A stretch of 64,000 nucleotides of DNA from Eleginops maclovinus (Eukaryota; Chordata; Actinopteri; Perciformes; Eleginopidae): NCBI RefSeq assembly GCF_036324505.1, contig NC_086357.1, forward strand, positions 17,920,793 through 17,984,792. The letters run 5' to 3'. Shown here piece by piece: positions 12,701-25,600 of this stretch (position 1 is the first letter of the stretch; each line of letters opens with the position of its first letter). Both the position numbers and the translations under genes were made by a program. The notes beneath the pieces were generated by a model, which was not told the DNA's origin, ran no database searches, and was given only the letters and a program-made list of their open reading frames with translations.

Positions 12701-15700
12701 AAACCTGAAGTTGACCACAGGGGATGTCAAGCCTTCAAATATGGACAGGCAGCATCTTTTCTTTGGTGAAAGCTAATAAGTAAAGTAACTCAGCTTCCAG
12801 CCCATGCTGATGATTCTGTTTATGAGAATACTTAATTCATGTATCTGCTGAAAAACTCTTCACTTCAGACTAAAATATTTACATTACCACACCCTGGTCA
12901 TGATAGGACCCTACTATCTTTTCATTATTAATGCAAAATAACAATTTTAAGTTAACCCTAAAGAACCCAAATGTGATGATTCAGTGTCAGAAACAAAGGA
13001 ATTGTATTTTGAATCTGAATGCTATGGAGGGAATGTGGCAAAGTGGGATATATGTGCATATGAGGTGTGCCTTCCAAGCTCTAAATAAATCATCATGGGT
13101 CTGCGTGTCGATGTGCATTTTGTTCTGGATTTTAATACATTGATATTTGCATAGTTTTTCTCAATTTCCTTGCTTCCAACATGTTGTATTTTGGACAGGG
13201 ATTTATAATCAATGTTAAAATACGCTTAAAATATAGAGTGTTCCCTTCATTCCCTCAGTGTCGTCGGAGATCCCTTTAAAAACCTGAAATAGGACAGTAC
13301 CCTTTTCTGGAGACAGATCCTTCAGGTTTCATTTGTGCCTCCGGTGACTATTGATTTAAAGCCCAGTGGTTTGGTTCACATTTGGTGAGAGGCCCCATGC
13401 TGCACATCTACTGAAGTGAGGCCCGATAGAGGAGGCCGCTGCCATCAGTCAGCACCAACACAGGGGGCACTAATGTGGGCAGCAGTGACAGAATACGTCC
13501 GTCCTCCCTCACTCTCCAGGGCCTCTGCAGCATGTTACATAACTGTCAGATACCAGAGTAGAGTCATCCTCTGAGTGAATTTAAAATATGGACCACCAGA
13601 GTAAAAACCGTAGTACACATTTTAAAGCTATAATGTATACTAAAATACAATTTTGATACGAACCTATTGTGTATGTTATGCACATTTTTCTAAAAGTGCC
13701 ATTTAAAAATAAGGCGCAGATCTTGATCCAAATTTGAAGGGCAACTTAAACACATTTTAAAAACTATTACAACCTGCTTTAATGACAGGATTTTCTTCCA
13801 TGGAAAAATGAATCAAATCTTAGTTTTCAAAGTTATCTGGTGAAGGTTTGATTACATTAGTAATATCTGTAGATAATTCAATTATGATGTTAAAAAGCAC
13901 CCAAAATGCTTTACATGAACTTTGTAATGTGTTCCTTATAAGATATCCTAAGGACAGATATGTTCAAACAAATGCAAACAAAACTACACTACACTTATTA
14001 ACTTAAAGATCTATACGCCTGGTGGTCATTTAACTGAAAAATAAATGTGCCAAAAGTGGCTTTTCCTTACTTTCAGGCATGATTTGATGCATGGCAACAG
14101 ACAGGAAGAAAATGGCGTCGCTGTAGTAAGCACCAGAGCCGGCACTGAAGTACTTCTGCATGGCCTCCACGATGGGGAACAGCTTGTGTGTGAGATCTAC
14201 TACGTCATGGAACAACACCTGCAGGCACAGAGGAGTCACGTTAGTACAACAAAGAGTCAAATATATGGAAAGATTTAAGATATTTATAAAAAATTGGTGC
14301 ATAAACTAACATATTCTGAAAGCTCTAAATGTGCAGGTTCTGATATAAGCTAATGGTGGGAGTCGATGGCAATATTATGTTTAATGTAATATTTGACAAT
14401 CAGAAGAAAAAAAATGTTACATATATGCTTGTACCATTTAACATCAGAACACACATAAAATAAGTTAAAAGTCAAATAAATAAATGATGGTACACACTAG
14501 CCTAGCGATTTTAATAGTTGTGTTTACACATGGTATCAGATAGTAAGACAGACTGCTTCTCGGTTCTCCTCCTCTGATCGTGAACAGTTAATATACAGTA
14601 CATTACTAAAGGAGGATTACAAAAATAAATACAGTAAACACTGATTATTGTTAAAGGTTTGTTGCTGGAGCAAAATGTGTGTTGGTTTGGGAGAAAACAG
14701 TGCTTCATGAGGATATTCAAGCTTTTTTGGTTAAGCCTGACAGTTTGTGTGTATGTTAAAGGTCTCACATAAGACCGGGACAATATGGCTGTCATATTAT
14801 AAATCAGGCCTGTGTGCCTCGATGGGCAAACATCATGTAATAAACCCTGGCAGATTAAGGTAAACCCTCTGTGAAAGCTCAGAGCTGTGTGGGACTGCTT
14901 TTGGTCATGTGACGTAATGGCACATAAGTCATTGCCGTGGGCAGAATAAGTGATGTTGCAAGTCTTGATAAGTATTCACTGGGACTGCAACAGAACCATT
15001 TTTGATTCACGCATTTATTAGACTATATTACATCTCTAACCCACAAACTCACTGTTTAATCACAACGTATTTAAGAGACGAACTAGAGGAAGGACAGAAA
15101 GTCAAACGAGGGGAAGATTTTGTTTTTTGCTGCACTGAATATAGTCTTGGTCAAACAGGCTTAACAATGATAATGGTAAGAGACAAGTTTGTAAGGACAT
15201 CTACGCACATTTCTGGAAGATCTTGAATATTTCATAAAGTAATTAGTATGGCTTCCCATTAACAATTCATGGAGAGAACACCGTTAACCCATGTTTACTA
15301 CTTTCCCCAAATAGCCACAATAAATAAAATAAAACATTCTTTAAAAATAGCATTACACGTTGAGCATTGAACATATTTAGCTCAACATATAACGCTACGT
15401 TAATACAAAATATACTTGTTTGTGTTTTGAAGATATTCATTTAACATTATTTGATCTGTTTAATTGACGCTAACTTTTGCCGTCTGACAGCACTTCAAAA
15501 TAGGGAACAGAAGACGGTATCTATGCTGTCTTTAAAGCTACCGGACTCATTGACAAAAACAGTATTTTCTGCAGAACCCTATTCATTGGTTAGTTAGTTT
15601 ATTTTGTGGTGTGACTGGTGTTTGAACTAACCTCTTGATTCTCTGTTTTAAAAATGTACTGTTTTAGTTTGTAGTGGATCCTGCCATGTACTATGTACAC

Positions 15701-17868
15701 TTCCTACCCAACGTCCTTCTAGCAGGGGTGATCTCCCGTTCTAATTACTGAACAGGATGAAGCACACTACTCCAGTATGCTCTGTGAACGATGGTCAGCA
15801 GTAATGAGCACAGCCTCTGGGCAGTGTGACTCTACAGGCTGTTTGCTACGAATGTCAAGTGGGTCACTGAATTTACCACTATTAAGTGATGAACTCAACA
15901 GATAGAGGCTAAAATGATTGCATAACACTTGTCTTATCCTCATGCTCCTATAGATAAATAATCCAAAGGAATGCAGCTCAGGATGAGCAGACAAGGAAGT
16001 CAGCATGCTCATACACTGCCTTCATCAAGACCCCGGGAGTCCCCAATCCATTTGTAACTTTGGCAGGATTTAATTGGCTGTACGTGTGTCAGAACATCAT
16101 TTCGTTATTCATTATCTCTAACCATGTTTAAAAGCACTGGTCTGGAATGATACCAGTACAATGATGAAACTGGGAGTACAGCCAGCTTGTAAATGTTATG
16201 TAACTTTGATTTACAAAAGCAAAACGTGAGTAAGAGGGAGGTATAAAAAGTTGTTCCTTTGGGTCACTCTATACAACACAGAGCTTACTCACACATCAGT
16301 ATGATATTTTTGGCATATCATAGATATATTGGCAGCACTGGAAATGTCAGCTGATCAGTTAAATATGCTTAAGTGCAGACAGCTAAAGTTTAAGAAATAG
16401 CTCTTGTCTAGTCCTATATTTTACACAGCAGACTCATTTTTTTATTGGTGTTTCTTGTCCTGTATTTGACTTGACACATGTCAATTGTTCTGCTAAAAAG
16501 CTTGGTCTAAGTACAAAGAGCTAAATGAGCAGCAAGCCATCTGACCCACAGGCTCAAAAGTGCAAAGGTGCAAAGCTGAGTAAACCCCGGCCCAACCAGA
16601 GCAGGCTTCGGATCAGCCTGAGACAATACAAAGCTGAAACAACAGCAGATGTTGTCGATGATGAGACATTCCTGAAAGAAAAGGTCTAGCAGGTGAGAAG
16701 GATTCAGAGTCAGTAAATTGTAAACAGGTTTTTCGATCTTGTGCTCCAAGAGGAATACAAAAGAGGATGAACTAGGCAGGACATTGCATGCAACAGAAAG
16801 GGAACATAATCCTCTGTTTTGGCAGAGAGTACAGTGTAGGGGAGGGGATACCTCCATCAGTAAGGGATTTGTTTCTCAGGCCAACACTGCCCCCATGTGT
16901 TTCAACTGTAAACAGCACCCGACAGTATATGTGTGTGTCTTTGACAAGGGTGTATTAGTAACAAATATGTTGGTTAAGTTAACATGAGAATACTGTTTTG
17001 CCTCGTAAGAAACTCTAATGCGGGTTCATGAGTGTCGTGTAGTTGAAATACAAGATGTGTCTTTCTGCCTCTGTATCACTACAGAGATGTTAATAGCGAC
17101 ACTCAATTCATTTTATTTCCCCCCAGTAAATCCATAAATACATTACTTATAGGTATTTAAAAACCTAATCCTTAAAAAGGCAGTGATTTTAATAGCATAA
17201 GAGCAAACTCAAATTAATCTTTTCCAGGCTCATCATTGAGGAAAACATTTTGAGAATGTCCTCTTATATTGAAAGCGATAGATAACAGAGGCGTACTATG
17301 GTTTAAAAACTTTTTTTAGAAGGCCTACCTCATACTTAAATGTTGCATAAAGGAGAAATTCCTGCAGCATCTTTTCTCCCAGTTCTTTGCTGGCCGGATC
17401 GCTCACAAAATGAAGGACCAACACCTCTCCTTCCATGAACTGTCCGTGCTTCACCATTGACAACATTGCCACTCTGAACTTGTCCTGCAGGCTCCGGCTT
17501 TTGTCCACCTTGGTGAACATCATGAGTGCGTGGTAATGTTGGTCACCAGAGCCACCAATCTCTCCCTTCCCAGGCCTAAATTCTTCGCTCTCTCCTCCCA
17601 GATCTTGCTGTTCCTCTCCATGCTCCACAGATTCATCTTTGTGTGAGAGAATGGTGTCCACAGTTAAATCTGCATCGTTTCTGTTGGTGTTGTGTGTGGC
17701 CTGGGTCAGCTTGATCCTCTTTGTGGTGCTTGAGAAATTTTGCCTCTCTGAGCCGAAGTAGTAAAAAGCCGCCACAGCAAGCGCAGCAGCGAGGAGAAGC
17801 ACAAACTGATAGGACCGGAAAGTACTGATCCTACCCATGATTCTGACTACCAGTCTGAGGATGCCCAT
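304..17868 (-). CDS. xxylt1: Xyloside xylosyltransferase 1, complete coding region in four exons
   Basis: Joined exons 17868-17329, 14218-14071, 7894-7762 and 700-304 give 1218 bases (405 residues plus TGA), close to the 393 of human XXYLT1. By family knowledge (GT8-like, GT-A fold, retaining) the enzyme adds the outer alpha-1,3-xylose to the xylose-glucose O-glycan on EGF repeats of Notch and clotting factors, in the endoplasmic reticulum. Visible in the protein: a short basic N-terminus, one hydrophobic anchor at about residues 20-38 (type II membrane protein), a variable acidic stem to about 105, a DLD metal/UDP-sugar motif at 238-240, FNSG at 300-303, GDQD at 341-344, and a C-terminal HGNCN at 395-399. 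The start codon at 17868 fits the human N-terminus; a second Met lies at residue 11. No frameshift or missing motif is seen. The gene is transcribed away from srsf11. Identification is by recalled similarity and is secure. Confidence 0.96.
1696..1733 (+). repeat. Degenerate LINE/SINE 3' tail
   Basis: The stretch with GCGCTATATAAATCCAAG followed by TTATTATTA resembles the common 3' tails of fish L2-type LINEs and the SINEs that share them. No body is recognisable on either side. Confidence 0.45.
2747..2759 (+). repeat. Poly-G tract (13 G)
   Basis: An uninterrupted run of 13 G in intron 3 of xxylt1. Similar G runs lie at 12439-12450 and 40062-40072. They are likely to be polymorphic in length and prone to sequencing error. 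Confidence 0.8.
5899..6301 (+). mobile_element. 5'-truncated LINE-type retroposon with target-site duplication
   Basis: The 15-base sequence AAAAATCGGTGTCCC occurs at 5899-5913 and again at 6287-6301. Between the copies lies about 373 bases ending in AATAAAAAGATTTGCC and an A-rich tail (6277-6286), with a C12 tract at 6031-6042. That arrangement is the signature of target-primed reverse transcription: poly(A) tail next to a direct repeat. No reverse transcriptase coding remains, so the family cannot be named; an L1-like or other poly(A) LINE, or a processed transcript, would fit. Confidence 0.75.
7762..7894 (-). CDS. xxylt1: xxylt1 coding exon 3 with DXD motif (residues 230-274)
   Basis: Too broken up to appear as a long open frame; found by reading the minus strand between ttctttccag and gtaagc. 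It encodes VQLDLDLKYRTNIRDLF and ends REMQPVY plus two bases of an Arg codon. The DLD triplet is the expected nucleotide-sugar/Mn binding motif. Confidence 0.95.
7895..14070 (-). other. xxylt1: xxylt1 intron 2
   Basis: About 6.2 kb without any supported exon. A G12 run at 12439-12450 is the only simple repeat of note. Small open frames at 9034-9407 and 12353-12637 show no recognisable protein. Confidence 0.8.
14071..14218 (-). CDS. xxylt1: xxylt1 coding exon 2 (residues 181-230)
   Basis: Starts after ctgcag and reads VLFHDVVDLTHKLFPIVEAM, then a segment ending HQIMPE, all very close to the human protein. It ends in phase 1 before gtaagg. Confidence 0.95.
14219..17328 (-). other. xxylt1: xxylt1 intron 1
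   Basis: About 3.1 kb. Read on both strands, it shows no exon, RNA gene or intact mobile element that I can support. Confidence 0.8.
17329..17868 (-). CDS. xxylt1: xxylt1 coding exon 1 (residues 1-180)
   Basis: Encodes the cytoplasmic tail, signal anchor, stem and the first part of the catalytic domain, including the stretch HALMMFTKVDKS. It ends in phase 0 after KYE, with donor gtaggc at 17328. The upstream side has an acceptor-like tract (tcttgcag) ending at 17973, so the start codon may sit in the second transcribed exon. Confidence 0.95.
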
Positions 17869-19559
17869 ATCTCCCTGTTGGTGTCATAAGAGCAGGGGTG
17901 TGCAAGGCCTTTCAGTCACCAGGCTATGTCCCTCCATGTTGTAGTTATCTATGGTAAGTTACAAACATCTTCCTGCAAGAAAAAAAAGAAGACTTCAGTC
18001 TTGACATACAGAAATGGAACTGATTGCAATGAACAGTAATAAAGGTTTGAATTGTGTGCACTCATTTGTGCATTATGTTACCTTTACATTTAGTGAAAAA
18101 ACACAGTAAAATATTACAGGTCCTTATTAGGTCAATGAATTTAAATGATAAAATGTTTTGATTTGAAACTTAACAGTTTTTGTATTTAAGTTTAGTTAGA
18201 ACAACATCTTCAAATACCCAAAATACATTTAAATCGTATTTTATTGTATCGGAAGAAATGGGTTCCATAATAATGATAGCGTTTGGGGTAACATCTGTAT
18301 AAACATTATATGGGCAAAATGTACTAGTTTCCCAGAGCTCTGCAGGGCACGTTTAACAACTATTCCGCACAAATGTTGCACCCTGCAAACTTAATCTTTA
18401 TACCTTTAAATCTCATTAGTTAGCATGCACACACAATAATATATGGCTGAACAGGAGGGAAGAAGAACTGCATTTACTTGCCTGTCGTTAATCTCTGCAG
18501 TTTCATTTTGCCACCTTGTTCGCCCCGTGTATCTAGAGCCTCAGATTTCTGAAGCAAAGCTACATTTGCTAACTTTACATCGACATTAACGATACCGGTT
18601 TAAGTCCACGACATGCCAAAACAACGAGATGCGGTAAGAAAACCTGCAGCAAACTGTTGACATGCCAGCTGCTGTACGAAGATGCTAAGTTAGCAGACGT
18701 CGACTTTGCGCCTGTATGTTGGTTGTGGAGTCCGACGCTGTTTGCTTAACCCGAGCAGAAAGCAAAGCTGTTTGGTTTTAAAAATGCAGATGCATCCTTG
18801 CATACATGCGTCGTTGTTTAAGTAATGCGGTGTTTGCAGGGCTTTGTGATTTCGAGATGAAAAACGGCAAAACGACTAGTTGGAGAAATCACTAGCTAAC
18901 AACCTTAGCAACAACCTGCTGTGACGCAATGTTAGCCACACCCACTCTGGCTTCAGCCGTATACCGAGCCATGCCTACTTCAAGACTGTTGGAAAAACGG
19001 CAATTCTTCCTTTTAACATAAACTTTAACATGAACGACAAAGCAATCGATGTAGGAGAATTACATGTTATAAATGTCTTTATCATATATAAATATTTTTT
19101 TATTTCATTCGCAATTATTTTCATTGTTTTACATTTGCCTAAGAAAAAATATAACATGAAAAATGTTTTTCTAAATAAAAAACAACAAATATCTAATAGG
19201 ATATAATTAAAGAATAATTAACGAAAAACAATACAGCCCTATGTATTTGCTCCATTTGACTGGGACACTTGGCGTTTACAAAGAGAAAGCTCATAAATAC
19301 TAGTCAATGAACTGGACCTTAATGCGGCATCAGTGCCTCACGACATTTTAGGCAGCGGTATTGTTGCTCTGTGCTCGCGGCTGTCGTGGATATTTGCCCG
19401 CAGCAAACATTAACCAGCTTCTGTTTGTAGGGAAAATGCCAAGTTTTGTAGTCGCCTAATGCTCTTTTCCTCGTAAACACAACCTAGCTACTCGCTTTTT
19501 TTTTATTTAGGCACCTTGCTGGCGCAGAGCTAGCTAGCTTGATTAGCACTCATCGCAAA
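17869..19559. promoter_or_regulatory. Divergent intergenic region between xxylt1 and srsf11
   Basis: The two start codons face away from each other 1.69 kb apart. On the minus strand, an acceptor-like site ending at 17973 and a GC-type donor (CAG|gcaagt) at 18482-18481 suggest a non-coding first exon of xxylt1 near 18483-18600. CpG-containing, less AT-rich DNA at about 18480-18760 and 19330-19550 probably marks the two start regions. No TATA box is evident at either. Before the srsf11 start, T8ATTTAG at 19498-19510 looks like an acceptor and could end a 5' UTR intron. Exact transcription starts cannot be read from sequence alone. Confidence 0.5.
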
Positions 19560-19681
19560 ATGAATTCTAACACGCACGTCATTCAGGTGACTAATGTTTC
19601 CCCGAGCACAACGTCCGAGCAAATGCGGACTCTGTTCGGATTCCTCGGAAACATAGAGGAGCTCAAACTCTTTCCACCTGA
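19560..19681 (+). CDS. srsf11: srsf11 exon 1 (start codon, first half of RRM)
   Basis: MNSNTHVIQVTNVSPSTT begins the protein; the exon ends within an Asp codon (GA|T) at donor gtgagt. Confidence 0.94.
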
Positions 19682-22600
19682 GTGAGTATTGTAAAATATA
19701 TATTGGTAAAACGCTGTGTTGCCGAGCTTACGTTTTTAAGGGCTGGGCCTCTCATTAGGCCTGCAGAGCCGAGTAGGCCTCATGCTAATGCTAACATTTC
19801 CCCGCGCCTTTAGTGAAAGCTTCAGCAGTCATGAGGGACAAATACAGATAATATCTCTTGTTGTGTTTGTGATTTAAGACATAATTAAATGTCCTATCTT
19901 CAACAGACTTAGTGGTGTGATAGCTCCCAGTCGTACATGATTGAAACAGTTGTGTATGTGCTTCATTGAATTAGCCATCAAACTAAAAGTAGGTTTACAG
20001 AATGGTAATTACAAGTTTTCATACCAAGAGTTTCAATGGTTTAAAACACAAAGATATTCAATTGACACAAATTTTATTTGACTTAATTGTGATAGCGTAA
20101 GCATTGCCTTACATTTGTATTGATTGTAGAAGTTGGTGTCACTGATTGGATCTTCGAGCCCTGCACAAAGCTAAACGTTGACCTGATCAAGCTTTTCTGC
20201 CTTTCTCTTCCTGCAAAACTGTACATTTAATATTGTGTTAATGTATTCTTGCTTTGACTTTCTCTTCGAAATTGATGAACTAAACTCTTAGTTGAGTAAT
20301 TGTCAGATGAATCAATGATGAACATAAGTTTGGTCTCTCGCTTCAGGCAGTAACAGCTGCAGTATTTCCTTGAGTAGTAAATCCTGATTTATACAAAATG
20401 GAAAACCAGACAAACTCAATGCTTATGTTGTTATGCCAGTGACTTCCTGTGCCCAATTTCCTAGGTCCATACCTCTCACTTGGGATGCTAATACATAGTA
20501 TACAGTATTTCAAAGTTGACTATAGTAGGAAATAATTGTTCTCTGCTTTGTATTTTCCTGTATCCATTTACACCTGGCTTGTCAGCAGGTAGGAGATGTC
20601 GAGGACTAACAACAACAAAGGTTCAAAGTGTCAGTGATTGATAGAGATTCTCAACAAATTTGTTAATGAGAGTTGTGATTACACTAAAACAAACTACAAA
20701 AAACGTATCCTGATTCCTCGTTTGCCTAAACAGAGGATGTACAGACTGTATATCCCATGATCCATTTTTAAGTTATTAGTCCCTGGAGACTCAAAACTCA
20801 TTCAGGTCAGTTTGAAGACGGCATGTTGTCTCCTTGTTTGTATTCTTTGCACAACATATCTGTATTTTCTTCCAGTGACTCTCCCTTGCCTGTGACTTCA
20901 CGTGTCTGTTTTGTAAAGTTCCATGAGTCTGAGTCGGTGGGAGTTTCCCAACACCTGACGAACACCGTCTTCGTGGACCGAGCTTTGATCGTGGTCCCTT
21001 TTGCTGAAGGTGGGTGTCTGTTTTATTACTGTCTCGCTCACATAGCTATCTCTAAACATACATCCCAATGTTTAGGTTATTTTGATAGAAATGAAAACAC
21101 ATTGAGTTTTTTTGTGAGCAAGAAAATTGTGCTAAGCTTCTCAGTGCTTGGCATTATTAGGTATATAAAAGGGAAATGTGAATTTGTGTCCATGTCTGAC
21201 AATCTAGCTGTAAACTTCTCTCTCTGTTATTTGTGTTGTGGTTTCATAGTGGACAAGTCATTTGCAGAGAGCCCCTTCCTTGCTGGCTGAAAGTGGTCCT
21301 CTGCTGCCATCAGGAGATTAGAAAAAATAATGGCACCAGGCTCGCAAGCCCCCTTCTCTCTCTTGTTCTCCAGTAAAATATTAATTCTTTATTTTGTTTC
21401 TCTCTGTTTAAGGCACCTTTCTTTTTTCTTTTTGTTTTTAAGGATAGCCGCACAACTCTTAAGCAAAATCAGGGGGTGGTGGGAGAGGGTGCAGGGCAAT
21501 CTCAATACCTCACATGTTCAAATACATTTTACATTTATATATATTTCAACGAGCAGCACCAGACTAGGGATGCCCCGAGCAGATCTGCTGGTTTGGCATC
21601 GAGGCAGATCGAGACATATTTTAATTTGGCTTTGAATCATGCACACTTTCTGATCCTCTGTTTATATTTAAACCTTTTGCACTATGGGGACACCAGTTGT
21701 TCCAATAAGCATTTTGCAGGTGTTTTACAGCTCTTTTTTAATATAAATAGATTTGTAGCGTACGTGCATGTAGTTGGTTTGCTGCTACAACAACTTGCTG
21801 CGCTGTAGTTAAACCCGGCACCTGCACTGTTGTTTTCAGTTACTGGCTGAGACATATTTCTTAAGGCTTAATGGGCAGGGCTATAACGGGCACTTTGCTA
21901 AGGTCTCCAAGCACCAGGTGTAAGTAATAATAGATGTATTGGCAGTCTTACAGCTCCACTCGGTGCTAAAGAGAAGTCTTAATCAGCCAAATTGCTGAAC
22001 ATGTTTCCAGTGTGGGTGTTTAGGGTGTAGCCTTGTTTTAAAAATAAATAAATAAAAAGGCAGAACTGTTTCCCAAACTGAATCGCTTTTACTATGTGTA
22101 TTTCTGGCTTGATTTTATAGCTGATAATAAAGGAAAATGTAAATACTGGATCAGGACGTGACAGAATGGATATATTAATTGGCTCAGATTGGGGTTAAAT
22201 GTTCGGGACATCCCTACACCAGCACAAAGCATGCAGGGTAGACGGACTAATCAGCTGTGCATGCTAGACTAGATTTTGAAGGTGTGTGCCATCCTCTACA
22301 GTTAGATTGAACAGGTGTTGTGGAAGTTGATTAACATGATTAGCGCACAAACTGCCTTTGGCATCTACATGCTGAATGTGCCAAAGCCTTTTTGATTTTA
22401 TACAATGTGCATCTGTGTTTCCAAATTTTCACTAACACACCAGATGAAAGTAGTTTCTCTGCTTGATATTGCAGTACAAATGCTTTTTATTGACCCTCTC
22501 CACACATGAGTTGAGTGAATCTCACATTTAACAGTGGTGTTTCTTTTGTTGTTGTGTTTTACAGTTCTTTTTCCTGGTTCAGCCAGCCCTATATACCAGG

Positions 22601-25600
22601 CCCTCCTGAAAATGCCACCAACAGTTTTGTCTTCTGCAGCCTTATCCTGTTTCTCAAGTGTCCTTTCTGTTGTTTGTGTGTGTGTGTGTGTGTGTGGGGG
22701 CGTGTGTGTGTGAGTCTCTCTCTCTCCCTCTCTCCCCCCTTTTTTTTTTTTTTTTTTTTTAAGTAAAATGTCAGATTAAAAATAGACTGTTTTCAGATTG
22801 CACCATGGATGATCATCTCCATAAGATTTGCCTGTTTGGTTTCTTCAGCTCTGGGCACGTGTCATGATTTTGTCACAGATTTAGCTGCCCTTTAATGTTA
22901 AGTGCAGTTTATCTTTTATATTGTTTAGTGTTTTTAGTGACAAACTGTTGGCTAAAACTTAGCAGTATTGTAGCTTGTTGGCAATACTTGATCTGGTTAC
23001 CAATTGAAGTGTTTCTGTTTTGTGGTGGGATTGTACAAAGTAACCACCAACAAAAGCCCAGAAAAGGTAATATGTGTGAACCTTTTCTGTTTTTAGTATT
23101 GGTAATGGTAAGTGATGTTGAAATGTACCCATGTCCAAACCCAAATCATGAACTTTGTTTTCTGTATCTCAATGTTTTTGTGTGCTTTATAGCGAAGCAG
23201 CCGGCACGAGTCGCTTGTTCATAAAACATCTAATGAAAGTTGAGAGCACATCCCACGGGACAACTGGCTGTGCTTGCTTACGTTTGGTTCATGACTTAAA
23301 AATCAAGTACAGGTGAAAAAATCTTGGCAGTGTTGACCACAGTGTGTATTGTGACTTATAAACTCATAGCTGCTAATCCTACAATCATACTTTCACAAAA
23401 AAAAAGTCAGGGATCAAGATTTACAGACAAGACAAAAAAAAGTGGATTTTTCATACTTTATTTTTTTACTTCAGAGTAGTAAGAGGAGGCTTGTCTGCAA
23501 GTCTTGTCTGAGTGTTTATCGATGTTTGCGTGGTGCGTCTACTGATATTTGTTTGTTTTTCTCCAGGAGTCATTCCTGATGAATCTAAAGCTATGTCGCT
23601 GCTCGCTCCAGCCAATGCCGTGGCAGGAATGATGCCGGGGGGAGGCCTTCTTCCTACACCCAATCCTCTGGTGAGCTTCCACTAAACTTTACATTGAGAT
23701 TGAGATCGCTTCAGGGTTCTGTTTCCTATTGGTATACAGGCTTATCTGATGGAAAGTGTAATAACAATCTGGTTTCATTGGTTGGTAAAACATATTTGAA
23801 AGACATCACCATGGACGTTGATTAACTGCTCTATACAAATCAATAATGAAAAGAAGCTTTAGTTGCATCCTAAACATAACGAAGAAAAATAATATATTAT
23901 AAATGCTTTTATCGGCCAGGCTACTGTGAGTTTTGGATATGTTTGATGTTAATTTTTCAGAGGATGTTCACTCTTCTAGGTCTCTGATTATTTGACATTT
24001 GATTTATAATTGTGTTTTGAAGAAGGTAAACATGAACCAGATGTGGAAGAAGTTTGTATTGTAAAGAGTATGTGTTGTTTCAGATGGGAGGGACTCCATT
24101 TGGCGGGCTTGGAGCTCCTAACATGGAGCAGATGGCTGCCATGGGAATGCAGGGCCCTAACATGAACCCCCAGGTGAGCACCTGATCAGTCGCCTTTAGT
24201 CACGGCATTTTTAAAAGATAATTTCCTTCTAAAAGTAATTTCCTCTTTCAGGCTCTTTCAGCAGACTTCCTGAAGCTCATGCAGTCCATGGACCCAAAGT
24301 AAGAAGCCATACACGCACCTGCAGAATCTGCAGACCTAAATATTTTTGTTGAAGAGGAAAAACTAAATCATTGATGGCATTTTCAGACTGAATCCATTAG
24401 CAGCCGGACTGGGCATGAATCCAGGCATGAAAAACGATGCCTCTAATAAGGAGATTGAAGAGGCCATGAAGAGAGTCCGAGAGGCGCAGTCTCTCATCTC
24501 TGCCGCCATCGAGCCAGGAAGTGAGTTCTCTGATCTTCTTTCATCTAGCAAGATAGCACTGCTGACTTCCTGTTTCATTAAATATTGTGCTGCAATTTAG
24601 TTCAGTCAGTGGAATATTAGTTCTATTGTCTGAGTAAATGTCTGAAATTTAACAACGAAAAACATGCAGGATACTTTTGTTATGGCATGACTATTTTTGG
24701 TACAAATATTCAGCCATTAGTGTCACCTAGAGTACTCGACCTAATGAGGATGATTTTAAACCCTGCGGGGAGCATTATGTTTCTCACCACGTAGATGTGT
24801 AACTTCATTCATTGTTTTCGCAGATAAGAAAGACGACAAGCGTAAACATTCCCGCTCCCGTTCGCGTTCCCGGCGCAGGCGCTCCAGGTCTCGCTCAAGA
24901 CACAGGTAAACGCCGCTGCATGACAAACTGCCCTTAGACCCACACTGTCAGATGTGTCAACAAAATGGAATGTGGCGTCTACAAACAAGACATAAATAAC
25001 ATATCTCATTGCTGACTGTAGTTTTCTGTTATAAAATGTTTAACCTCGCAGGCGTTCAAAGAGCAGGTCTCGACGGCGGTCTCATTCGAGGAGCAGGAGG
25101 AGGTCTAAGAGCCCCCGCAGGAGGAGGACTCACTCTCGAGACAGGAGCCGCCGCAGCAGATCCAGGTCAGCAGCTCCTCTGAGCCTCAGTACCACGACTC
25201 TTATTTCATCGGCCACAAAGTGTGCCGACCAGAGCTGAGTTGTTGTCATGGCTTTCCTTTTAATTAAACTGCCACCTTGAATGCACCCTACTTTGCAAAA
25301 GCTGCCAGGTGATTTAAGTTTATTGTCGTTTCCTTTAACGTTCTGCTGTTTGCTAATGTCGACCGTGCTTGTGTGGATCAGGGACAGGAGAAAGGAGGAA
25401 AAGTCCAAGAAAAGGTCAAAGACACCTCCAAAGAGCTACAGCAGTGCCAGGAGGTCTCGAAGCATCAGTCGGTGAGTTTGTGCAGCTAACTATTATTCAA
25501 TAAATGTTTCTATTGATTAACCACTTTATTTGATCACTAGTGCAAGTCTGTATTTTTACTGTTGCTCGCTAATAAAACAAGTGACAACAGGAGACTATCA

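Larger units (their letters stand above)
21010..23566 (+). other. srsf11: srsf11 intron 2
   Basis: The longest srsf11 intron, 2.6 kb. It holds the hAT-like element at 21565-22216 and a compound microsatellite at 22674-22760. Open frames at 21330-21808 overlap the transposon and are not exons. Confidence 0.85.
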
